Source of the DNA: CAZVRZ01 sp964629965
Lineage (GTDB): Bacteria; Chloroflexota; Anaerolineae; Anaerolineales; UBA4823
DNA length: 10,634 bases
Direction: 5' to 3'
NCBI GenBank assembly: GCA_964629965.1
Contig: CAZVRZ010000168.1
Location: 1-10,634, forward strand
A program made the translations under genes and the position numbers. Within the stretch, counting starts at the first letter, position 1; each line of letters starts with the position of its first letter. This document shows positions 1 to 8,900 of the stretch, piece after piece. The notes below the pieces were generated by a model. That model was not told where the DNA came from. It saw only the letters and a list, made by a program, of their open reading frames with translations, and made no database searches.

Positions 1-834
1 TATGCTGACCAGTCACTTTCGTTTCCTGGGGTTGCTCAGCAATTGGGAGTAGGGCAATTCTGGCCTGGTAGCAGTAAGTTGCCATCTTTGACTAAACTAC
101 TGCTTTCAACCTTGGATTATCGTAGAGATTTGTTCTGCACTCTGATGCTAAAGATTGTCCAAAACGGGATGATTTATCGGAACAGTAAGAGAAGCCCAGT
201 AACCAGAGATGAAATCCGACAACTGAATGAGATGATTACCAAGGTTGGCTTCAAGATTCCAGAACTGTGGGATCCCAAATTCTTGGATTCCCTGCCATCA
301 CGGAAAGCAGAACATGATGCACCCCCAACACCATCTCAGGCAGGTTCTGCCGATCTAAAACAACAATACAACGAGTTGCGCGACCTCGAGCCACAGAAGC
401 GGGGTTACGCTTTTGAGCGTTTTTTGAATGCCTGGTTTAGCCAGGAAGGATTATCACCGAGAGGTCCTTTCCGTTTAGTTGGCGAACAGATCGATGGGAG
501 CTTTGTAATTGGCTCGGATATTTACCTGCTGGAAGCCAAATGGCAGGACCGCCAGACCCCGGAAGCAGATTTGCTAGTGTTTCGGGAAAAAGTTGAGGGC
601 AAATCAACCTGGTCACGGGGGCTTTTTGTCAGCCATGCTGGCTTCACCAAAGAAGGTCAGATTGGTTTTTCTCGTGGTCGTTCCACAAATATCATTGGAA
701 TAGATGGCCAAGATATCTATTTCATCCTGGAAGGCACGATGTCGTTGACGGATGCGATCCACCGTAAAGCACGGCGCGCTGCCGAAACGGGTGAATTCTT
801 TATTTCGATATATGATCTAAATCGAGAAGGTTGA
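1..834 (+). CDS. Mrr-like restriction endonuclease with extra N-terminal domain, 5' end outside window
   Basis: Predicted DNA endonuclease of the PD-(D/E)XK fold. The frame is open from base 1 to the TGA at 832-834. The TTG at 43 is the first conventional start codon in view, but the preceding 14 codons are also open and no ribosome binding site precedes the TTG, so the gene is probably cut by the window edge. Numbering from the TTG, residues 1 to about 90 form a separate, largely helical domain that I do not recognise. A Pro/Ser/Ala-rich linker follows (about 93-103), then a catalytic domain at about 115-235. There the pattern is Glu125 in GYAFERFL, Asp151 in GEQIDGSF, and Glu164/Lys166 in YLLEAKW, which is the E...D...ExK arrangement of Mrr-type nucleases. 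Family knowledge: such enzymes cut modified or unmodified foreign DNA. It sits 12 nt upstream of the DUF499 ATPase start, in the same direction, so co-transcription is likely. The upstream DNA looks more AT-rich than the ATPase gene. Confidence 0.8.
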   Translation, partial: YADQSLSFPGVAQQLGVGQFWPGSSKLPSLTKLLLSTLDYRRDLFCTLMLKIVQNGMIYRNSKRSPVTRDEIRQLNEMITKVGFKIPELWDPKFLDSLPSRKAEHDAPPTPSQAGSADLKQQYNELRDLEPQKRGYAFERFLNAWFSQEGLSPRGPFRLVGEQIDGSFVIGSDIYLLEAKWQDRQTPEADLLVFREKVEGKSTWSRGLFVSHAGFTKEGQIGFSRGRSTNIIGIDGQDIYFILEGTMSLTDAIHRKARRAAETGEFFISIYDLNREG

Positions 835-835
835 T

Positions 836-840
836 GGAGA
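836..840 (+). promoter_or_regulatory. Ribosome binding site deciding the DUF499 start
   Basis: GGAGA lies 6 nt before the ATG at 847. It directly abuts the TTG at 841, which is therefore too close to be the start. This supports a protein beginning MPTLPWTPWH at 847, two residues shorter than the longest open frame. Confidence 0.75.
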
Positions 841-846
841 TTGAAT

Positions 847-3800
847 ATGCCAACACTTCCCTGGACTCCCTGGCACAAAGTTGTTACCTTGCGCGACGAT
901 CTGCGCACTGGCGAACTATCGTTGTCCGTCTTTGCCGCCGATCTGTACGATGTACAAATGCAAAAAGGCCGGCGGCCGATCTATGAAGACCCGGCTCAGT
1001 TCTTTGCCCTCACGTATCCCACATACAACCTGCGCGAGCTGGCTAAAGATGTTGTACTGCGCCTGGCGGGCAAAAACGAAAAAGCAGTGCGCCAGTTGGA
1101 ACTGACCTATGGCGGCGGTAAAACCCACACGCTGATCACACTTTATCACCTGGTCAACCAGCCAAAGGGGCTGCCCGACCTGCCTGCTGTTCAAGAATTC
1201 ATCCAGCACATTGGGATGACGCCTCCTCAGGCGCGCGTCGCTGCCCTGACTTTCGATAAGCTGGATGTGGAAAAAGGCATGGAAGTGCGCGCTCCCAACG
1301 GTGAATCTCGCTGGCTCAAGCAGCCGTGGAGCGTCCTGGCTTACCAGATCGCTGGCGCCGATGGCTTGCGCCTGCTGCATGCCGAGGGACAGGATGTTGA
1401 GCGCGAAAGCGCCCCGGCCGAAAATTTGTTGGCTGAATTGCTTTCTTTGCCTGGTAAGCAGGGCATGGCCACATTGATTTTGATAGACGAAGTGTTGATG
1501 TATGCCCGTGAGAAGATCGGCCTCGACCCGGCTTGGCGAGGGCGGTTGGTCAACTTCTTCCAGTATCTCACCCAGGCGGTTACGCGGGTAGATCGCGCTG
1601 CCCTGGTCGCATCGCTGCTGGCCACTGACCCGCGCAAGAGCGACAACCTCGGCAAGGAGATCACCCAGGAGTTGTATGCCATCTTCCGCCGCGAACGTGA
1701 AGAAGGCGTGCAGCCGGTGGTCAAAGAAGATGTGGCCGAAGTTCTACGCCGACGGTTCTTTTCTTCCGAATCGATCCGAGACCGCGAAGCCTTTCGCCCT
1801 CACGTAGTCGCGGCGCTGAAGGGGATCGGCGATCTGGATGAACAGACCCGCAAAGAAGGCAAAGCTGCAGAAGAGCGCTATCTCAAAAGCTATCCCTTCC
1901 ACCCCGATCTGACCGATATCTTTTATTCCAAGTGGACGAATCTGGAAGGATTCCAAAGAACCCGAGGGGTTCTCCGCACCTTCGCCCTGGCGCTGCGCGA
2001 CGCTGAAGGCTGGGATCAAAGCCCGCTGGTAGCCGCTAACGTTTTCTTGGGCAAACCAGCCAAAGCCGAAATCGGGGAAGCTGCTCGTGAATTAACCAGC
2101 ATCGCCGCCACGGAGGAATACGAAGGCAAACGCCAGGAATGGACGGCAATCCTGCAAGGCGAACTGGAAAAGGCTCAGGAAATTCAGCGCCAGTTTGCCG
2201 GCGTGGGCTATCGCGAAGTTGAACAAGCTGTGTTGGCAACTTTTCTGCATTCTCAGCCCATTGGACAGAAAGCGCTCACGCGTGAAGTGCTCCTGCTCAT
2301 TGGCCACACCCGCCCCGATAAGATTGAGTTGGAGAAGGCGCTGCGCCGTTGGGCGGATACATCCTGGTTCCTGGATGAAGCCGCCACGCAGGAAGCCGAA
2401 ATTGCTTCGGATGGCACGAAGGGCTTGCCTAAATCTTGGCGATTGGGTTCACGTCCCAATTTGCGTCAGATGCACCATGATGCCTGCCAGTATCGTGTCC
2501 CGCCTGAGCTAGTTTCGGCCAAGCTGCTGGAAGAAATCCAAAAGCTCAAGAGTTTGACGTCCGGAGCCTCAGCCGCGGGTGCGCGCGTGCATAATCTGCC
2601 CGATAAACCCAGTGACATCGAGGATGACGGCGAATTCCACTATGGTGTACTCGGCCCGAAGGCAGCTTGCGACCCTGGTAAGCCCAGCCCGGAGGCGCGC
2701 CGTTTCCTGGAAGAAACCACCGGTTCCGATCGCCCACGCGTCTATCGCAATGCTGTGATCCTGGCTGTGCCATCCAAGGATGGCTTGGAAATGGCTCGCA
2801 GCCGCATCGTGGACTACCTGGGTTGGGAGGAAGTCCGTTCACAGCTCAAGATTCAGGAGCTCGACCCATTACGCGAGCAAATGTTGGCCGCCAGCCTGGA
2901 ACAATCACGGAAGAGCATCCCCGAAGCCATCCGCCAGGCCTATTCGATTGTGGTGACAGTTTCAGAGAAAAACGATATCCAGGCTTTCAAAGTCACCGTC
3001 GGCAGCGATCCGCTCTTCAAGATCATCAAGGACGATGTGCGCTCCCGTATTCAGGATACCGCCATCAGCGCCGATGCACTGCTCCCCGGTGGCCCCTATG
3101 ATCTTTGGCGTGCGGGCGAAACTGCCCGGCGCTTGAAGGATCTGGAAGGGGCATTTGCCCAATTCCCGCACTTGCCCAAAATGCTCAACCGTAAGGCCAT
3201 CCATGACACCCTGGTGGATGGTTGTGTAGATGGTATTCTGGTATTGCGCCTGGTGCGCCCCGACAAAACCTTCCGCACCTTCTGGCGTCAACGCCCAGAT
3301 GATGTGGCGATAAAAGAGCCTGCCCTGGAAGTGGTGTTGCCTGAGAACGCGATACTGAGTGAACTTCCTGCTGGAATAACAGCCCCCAACACGCTGCCCG
3401 GCCTGTGGGAAAAACCAACCATCACGTTGAAAGATCTGTTGGATTATTTTTCGGGTGGACGCGTGGTCAAAGTACAGAAACAAGGCTATGAGGAACCGCT
3501 GGCTATTCCGAAAGCAGAGCGAAGCGTAGTTGCCGATGCAGTGTCAGAGGCTGTAAAAGACGGCCAGTTGTGGCTAACATCCGGCCCAGCCAGCATTTGG
3601 TCTGAAGAAATTCCGGCCGGATTGCTCACCGATAATGCCGCCTTGCAAGCGCCCCCGCCAGTGATTTCAAGCATCGAGGTTCTTCCCCCATCATTACCCG
3701 ATGCCTGGCAAGGAGAANNNNNNNNNNNNNNNNNNNNNNNNNNNNNNNNNNNNNNNNNNNNNNNNNNNNNNNNNNNNNNNNNNNNNNNNNNNNNNNNNNN

Positions 3801-4331
3801 NNNNNNNNNNNNNNNNNGATTTCAAGCATCGAGGTTCTTCCCCCATCATTACCCGATGCCTGGCAAGGAGAAGCAGGTACAGAACACCTGATCACGACTG
3901 CACTGGCGATCTCAACCTCGCTTTCCCAAAAAGCGGGGCTTACAATCCCTTGGCGGCGAGTACGCGATGCGATTGAGGGGGCGTACCGAGCGCGCTACCT
4001 TGAAACCACCCTGGACTCCGGCGCCTGGCCATGTGAATATCCTGGCGCCCAAGCAGTGAAGCTAAAAATTCCAGACGTAGTTTCTCCACCTCCGCCACCC
4101 CCTCCCCCGCCGCCCAAGCCTGGCGTCCGCGTCGCCGAAGCCGATCTACGTCCGAATGAAATCCAGGATTTGGCGGATGTGATTGGTGAGCTAACGGCTG
4201 CTGCAGTTGGTTACGAATTGAAGTTCCATTTGCGCATTGAGCTGGGCAGTAAAACATCGCCTCCCCAAACCATAGCCGATCAGATAAATCAGATCTTACA
4301 ACAAGTTTCTAGAGAGATGCATCTTAAGTGA
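847..4331 (+). CDS. DUF499-family P-loop ATPase, one gene split by an assembly gap
   Basis: Large predicted AAA-like ATPase of the DUF499 family (PF04465), recognised from its characteristic N-terminal block. Numbered from the ATG at 847, Walker A is GGGKTH at residues 89-94 and Walker B is LILIDEV with Asp214/Glu215. A probable sensor region follows (VASLLATDPRKS). The long C-terminal half has no motif I can name. As deposited, the frame hits a stop at 3891, but only after 100 Ns and a repeated 55-bp block. Removing 155 bp (the Ns plus one repeat copy) moves the reading into the frame that stays open to TGA 4329-4331, giving 1109 aa. The C-terminal part carries a run of ten prolines and then a conserved-looking domain ending in REMHLK. 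The stop overlaps the next gene's GTG start by 4 nt. Known context: DUF499 ATPases usually neighbour DUF1156 methyltransferases in restriction-like defence operons. The reaction is unknown; an NTP-driven DNA-translocating or assembly role is inferred. Start supported by GGAGA at 836-840. Confidence 0.88.
3663..3717 (+). repeat. Left copy of a 55-bp perfect direct repeat flanking the N gap
   Basis: This block, from gatttcaagc to caaggagaa, is identical to 3818-3872. It encodes the stretch ending PDAWQGE of the DUF499 protein. Its exact position against the Ns on both sides marks it as the shared end of two contigs and not a biological repeat. Confidence 0.95.
3718..3817. other. Assembly gap of exactly 100 Ns
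   Basis: One hundred Ns in a row, the usual placeholder for a scaffold gap of unknown size. Because both sides end in the same 55 bp, the real distance is probably zero: the two contigs overlap by 55 bp, as expected from k-mer assembly with k near 55, and were scaffolded without merging. Confidence 0.97.
3818..3872 (+). repeat. Right copy of the 55-bp repeat flanking the N gap
   Basis: Identical to 3663-3717. Read in the frame starting at 3819 it repeats the same amino acids (ISSIEV...AWQGE) and continues without a stop into AGTEHLITTALA and on to 4331. This is the correct DUF499 frame. Confidence 0.95.
4086..4115 (+). other. Ten-proline run in the DUF499 C-terminal region
   Basis: Ten consecutive proline codons (CCA, CCT, CCG and CCC mixed) follow SerPro-type sequence at VVS and precede KPGVRV. 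The run separates the main ATPase body from a C-terminal domain of about 70 residues. It is best read as a stiff linker; such runs are known to slow ribosomes and need elongation factor P. Mixed codon use argues that the residues are selected and that this is not a slipping mononucleotide tract. Confidence 0.85.
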
Positions 4332-5911
4332 ACCTGCTGACAGCAATCCAGGCACAGTCCAAAGCGCACCCCATCCCGGCCGACCTGGCGAAGCATTTTG
4401 CGCCGGCCGTGCTGTGTTTGGAAGAATGGCAGGATTACTGGCTCGAGCTGCCGGGCGTAGACGAATTATGGATCAACGAGAGCCAGGCCGTAAAGGTAGC
4501 CGGCAACGTCTTCCAGGTGCGCTTTGAAAATCATTTGGGATTGGCCCGGCTGCAGGCCTACGCTGCTGGAAGAACAGTGGGGAATGAACTGAACGTTGAA
4601 GTTATCTCGCCCAAGTTTGGACGGCCGAGCGAGCATCTACACTTCTTCCAGAGCCTGCTGGATGATCTCTTTGCACGCGCGGCCCGCCTGCCCTTCACGC
4701 TCGAAGCGCCAACGCAGCGAAATGTCCACGAATCCCGCCACCATCCCAGCCCCCTCTTTATCTTGCACTTCCTGGCCCAAGAAGCTCCACGCTTCCAACA
4801 GGCGCTTTCGATCATCCAGGCTTTTCCGCACCGGCTGCTCACTCACGTGGAAGACCAGGTACCCCTGGCGCAAGCATCCCTTGTTGATGCGGATGTCGTC
4901 CTGGATATTTTGCAGAACCCGCAGGGCTGGCAAAAAGCACCGCTCCTGGCCATATCGTCCCGCTTGGGCGGCTATGCGCCCCAATATGTCCGGCAGGTTT
5001 TGGCAGAAGAAACCCTGGATACACCCGAAAACCGCTTTATCCTGCATTTTCTCAAACAGGTGCTGACCGCCGCTTCGAAGCTATCCCACCAGACCTGGTG
5101 GCCACACGTGCCGCAGCCGCGGGTGCAGCGAATCCGGGAAACGGTCGGAGTGATCCAGCAAGCAGTCACCTCACCACTGTTTGCTAACGTTCGCAACCTG
5201 GAGCAGATGCCAATGCAGTCGCGGGTACTGCAGCACAAAGAAGGCTACCGCGACCTGCTCGAGCTCTGGCTGCGCTTCCAGCAGGCCCGGCGACCGCTGT
5301 TCGCCGAGCTTCAGGCAGCCATGGAGGTGCGCGACATCGCCACGCTGTACGAAATGTGGGTTTTCTTCGCCATCAGCGAATTGATCGGTGATACCCTGAA
5401 AATCCGCCCGGTTATTGAGATAGGCAGCCGAAATGAGCTAGGGATTCAGCGCCAAAGCACGGCCCACTTTGGGCAGTTGGGCAAGCTGATTTATAACCAA
5501 AGCTTTCGCCGCACAAACCGCACATTTTCTTCATACTCGGTTGGCCTGCGTCCCGATCTGTGTTGGGTTTCCGGAAAAGGGCCCGAGATGGTTTTTGATG
5601 CCAAGTTCCGAATGAGAGTCGATTGGACAGAAGCGCTTGATTCGGGAGAGTTGGCGCCCGAAAGATCTCCGGCTCTGGATGACCTGTACAAAATGCACAC
5701 CTACCGAGATGCGCTGAGGGTCCGCGCCGCTCTCAGCGTTTATCCAGGCACGCAATCCATATTCTATGATTTGAGAGACGGCCTCATTCCCCAGTGGCAG
5801 TTCGAGGATTTGTTCACCGGGCAATCCCAAGGGATTGGCGCCCTGGCGCTGTTTCCAGGTTTTTTAGAAAGGACAGACCATGAATATTCCCCAACTCCAA
5901 AAGCTGATTGA
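4328..5911 (+). CDS. DUF2357 / McrC-like PD-(D/E)XK nuclease subunit
   Basis: Predicted nuclease partner of the downstream McrB-like motor, 527 aa, of the DUF2357-PDDEXK_7 type of McrC homologue. The N-terminal half (about 1-290) is the DUF2357-like part. From about 298 the sequence reads SRVLQHKEGYRDLLELW, then Glu342 in TLYEMWVFF, Asp410 in LRPDLCW, and Asp424/Lys426 in VFDAKFR, followed by DDLYKMHTYRD at 451-461. Together these form the catalytic PD...DxK site with the usual trailing conserved motif. The protein ends shortly after IGALALFPGF, near the expected family end. The GTG at 4328 is the first codon after an in-frame TAA at 4325-4327 and overlaps the ATPase TGA (GTGA). Only a weak AGAGAG lies 11 nt upstream, so translation may depend on coupling to the ATPase gene. 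In E. coli the order is mcrB then mcrC; here the nuclease comes first. Confidence 0.85.
   Translation: MNLLTAIQAQSKAHPIPADLAKHFAPAVLCLEEWQDYWLELPGVDELWINESQAVKVAGNVFQVRFENHLGLARLQAYAAGRTVGNELNVEVISPKFGRPSEHLHFFQSLLDDLFARAARLPFTLEAPTQRNVHESRHHPSPLFILHFLAQEAPRFQQALSIIQAFPHRLLTHVEDQVPLAQASLVDADVVLDILQNPQGWQKAPLLAISSRLGGYAPQYVRQVLAEETLDTPENRFILHFLKQVLTAASKLSHQTWWPHVPQPRVQRIRETVGVIQQAVTSPLFANVRNLEQMPMQSRVLQHKEGYRDLLELWLRFQQARRPLFAELQAAMEVRDIATLYEMWVFFAISELIGDTLKIRPVIEIGSRNELGIQRQSTAHFGQLGKLIYNQSFRRTNRTFSSYSVGLRPDLCWVSGKGPEMVFDAKFRMRVDWTEALDSGELAPERSPALDDLYKMHTYRDALRVRAALSVYPGTQSIFYDLRDGLIPQWQFEDLFTGQSQGIGALALFPGFLERTDHEYSPTPKAD
5867..5873 (+). promoter_or_regulatory. Ribosome binding site of the McrB-like gene inside the McrC-like gene
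   Basis: GAAAGGA ends 6 nt before the ATG at 5880, within the last codons of the preceding gene. It fixes the start and the 32-nt overlap between the two coding regions. Confidence 0.75.
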
Positions 5912-8900
5912 CGCCTTTGCGCAGCAGTTACAGGATGATCCAGAGCTCCAGAGCCACCAAGCCGACCACGAAAGGCGCAGCAAGCGCGCTCAGAAACTTT
6001 TAGATCCCGAGCGCATACCCACGCTGAATGAGGATGATCTGAAGGAATTGTTCTTCGACACCGATGCTTTTGGCTTCTGGAGTAACAAGGAGTGGGAATT
6101 CAACAATCGCCTGCACCGTGTCGGATTAGACGGAATGCAACAAGTTCTTTTAGATCTTGCAAACTGTACCGATAAAGATTTGCAGCCAGAAGATCTGAAC
6201 AGCTTGCTCTCCCAACGCGCCCTGGGGCTTCTACTGACCACAGAGTTGATGGCCTATCTACACCCTAACCAGTATTGGACATACAACACTTCCGTTACCC
6301 TTGAAACGCTGAAAGCCTTGGGCGAAGATATCAAGGGAAAAATGCCTCGAGGGAAAAAATCCGACCCATATCTGTATTTCGAAGTCCGTCCGTTTATGGA
6401 TCAGATAGCTCAAATGCTCCAGTCCGCTGGCCTGGAGCAAGCCAATTATTTGCTGGTCGACATTTTCCTGTGGTTTGCAAAAAACGAACTAAAAATTACA
6501 TCTAGCCCAGCGATCAAATTGGCCGAAATCCTGCGGGACAGAAAAAGATCGACGCAGACCCGCCAGGCAACCGGCGAGTTTTTACAGCGGGTGCATTCCC
6601 TGCTCACCGGAAATATCGGGCCAATCGAATCGGATGTCGGGCTGCGGGCGCGCAAGGATAAACGCTCGGTTGGCTTACAGTTCCTGGACCGGGCTTATTT
6701 CTTCCTGAGCCCAAAGGTCGATCATCAACCGCCCCTGACATTGGCTGTCATCTTCCTGATGGACGGCCGTTTGTGGTGGGGATTTACCTGTTGGAGTAGT
6801 ATGGAGACCGTTATCCGGATCAAGGAAACCCTTGAAGAACTTGATATTACTCAGCCGGATGAACAGCTGGTTCATGGTCAAGGCGCCCAAGGCGCTTACC
6901 AGTCTTTCCCAGGCGGCGGACATGTTACCCTCGGCAAAGCGCTTTCTGCCGAACAACTCGAGTCGGTGGATTTGGATCAACTAGCTCTCGAGATAGCGGA
7001 ATATCTGGCTGGCCTTTACGATCGTTTGCAGCCGCATCTTCCAGCGCTCACCGGCGCCTTAGAACTGGCCCAACCTTCCAACATCTGGCTGCTGCAAGCG
7101 GTGCCGGACCAATATGACATCATCCAAGCTTTGGAGCAATACCGCTTTGATGATTGGCGGTTCTCCCGCTATCAAACTGAGGTACAGGCAGGAGATCAGC
7201 TGATTTTTTGGAAGAGCGGCTCTGAACGAGGAATTTACGGCCTGGGAAAGGTAATCTCGGGGCTGCATACCCGTCCGGAGGGGGACCAGGCCGTTGATAT
7301 CGAGTACACAGGCAGGTTAAGGGAACCCATCCTGTACGAAACGCTGCAGCAACATCCGGTTCTTTCGAAAATGCATATCATGCGCAATTCCCAGGGCACC
7401 AATTTCCGAGTTATCACGGAAGAATGGGATGCTCTGCAGCCGCTTTTGGAAGATATCATCCCCACTTCTCCAGACGCAGTTGACGCGCGTGCGCCCGTTG
7501 GTCTGGTTGATGTCGATGAAGAAACCCAACAGTACTTCAAAATCACCTTTCCGGATCTCGAACTCAGCAAACCCAGCCTGGAAATTCTGGAGTCTGATAT
7601 CCGTCAGGCAAACCAGGTGAGCCCAGATTGCTGGTCTCTATCGCGGCGGCCAGGTGGGCTCCGTCTTAACATCGGACGATTAGAGGTTGGCTTTTGGTCA
7701 GACCATCAATTGTATCTAGTTTTGCACCAACCCAGCCTGGCACCACCTCAGCGTAAAGAACTGGAGCAGGTGGGAAAATTCACCAGGGAAAGTGGCTACG
7801 CCTCCGTACCTGGTTCCATTGGATACTACATACCAGCGGAGAACGTAAAGAAAGCTCAGAAATGGTTTAGCGGATCACACAACCAGCTGGTCGAGCTAGC
7901 AGCCGGGACAGTCCGATCCCGGACGGGCTATTATCGAGTGCATGCACCGGAAGCAGTGACATATCTTAACGGTCTTCTCGATGCGCAGATCCCCCAGCCC
8001 GCCTATACGATATCAAGAACAGAATTCGTAAGCCCGGAGATATTTCCACTCCTGAACATTGGCTTATCGACCACCGGTCTGCACTTCACCGACTGGCAGT
8101 TGGCGACTTTCTACACCGCGCTGCAAACCAAGGGGTTTGTTATTCTGAGCGGCATCAGCGGCACCGGCAAAACGAAGTTGGCTCAAGCCGTGGCGGAAAT
8201 GATGCCTCAGTTTACACAAGTCGCCCTAGATGATAGCGATGTTTTGCAGATCAGAATTCAGATGGATCATTTGAAACGCAGCAGATTTGTGATTCCTCAG
8301 AGCGCCATCCGTATGTTTGATTTTCCAGACCCGGGCACAAAACGCGAGATTGATCTCGTTTTCGACAATAAGAAGGAGAAGGGCCGCCTGAACCATTATG
8401 CCGTGGCGGGCAGGTCACCTTTTCTGCTGGCATCGCTGCGGAAACAAGCAGGGAAGTGGCTGGAGAATAATTTTGAAGTCGGGGATGCCCTATATGTTTA
8501 CCCGAAGACCGATGATGAGAACGCTTTGACCGGCTTAGAGTTTCAGAAAGCTCCCAAACCCAGCGGGAATCAAGAAATCTCACAGGATATTCCCAACCAT
8601 CTCTTTGTTTCGGTCCGGCCGGATTGGAGGGATGGAAAAAGCTTATTAGGCTATTACAACCCGCTCACCGGCACCTATGAATGGACGCCTTTCCTGCGCT
8701 TCTTGGAGCAAGCCGTCCAAGCATTCAAGGACGGTGATGAAACAGCCTGGTTCGTGATCCTGGACGAGATGAACCTGGCCCGGGTTGAGTATTATTTCGC
8801 AGATTTGCTGAGTGTCCTAGAATCCGGGCGCAATGAGCAGGGGTGGACCAAGGAACCCTTGCGGTTTGTCTACCCGGAGGATGCGGATGGCGATTTGCCG

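Noticed and set aside
841..843. TTG at 841 as the DUF499 start
   Set aside because: It directly follows GGAGA with no spacing; the ATG at 847 has the proper 6-nt spacing.
2962..3483. Long minus-strand reading frame of 173 codons, and similar ones at 4637-5047 and 9958-10374
   Set aside because: They lie wholly inside well-supported plus-strand genes with clear motifs, and their translations show no recognisable domain; they are shadows.
3663..3872. 55-bp repeat as a target-site duplication or mobile-element border
   Set aside because: Both copies abut the N run exactly and the length fits an assembler k-mer overlap. No transposase or inverted repeats are present.
3873..3891. Stop codon at 3889-3891 as the end of the ATPase gene
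   Set aside because: It lies in a frame reached only by reading through 100 Ns and a duplicated 55-bp contig end. After collapse the true frame passes through to 4331.
4083..4120. C-rich tract as a phase-variable slippage site
   Set aside because: The tract mixes all four proline codons and has no long mononucleotide run, so slippage is unlikely.
4056..4331. Separate 91-aa gene starting at GTG 4056
   Set aside because: The frame is open well upstream to 3819 and matches the continuation of the DUF499 protein; it is the C-terminal part of that gene.
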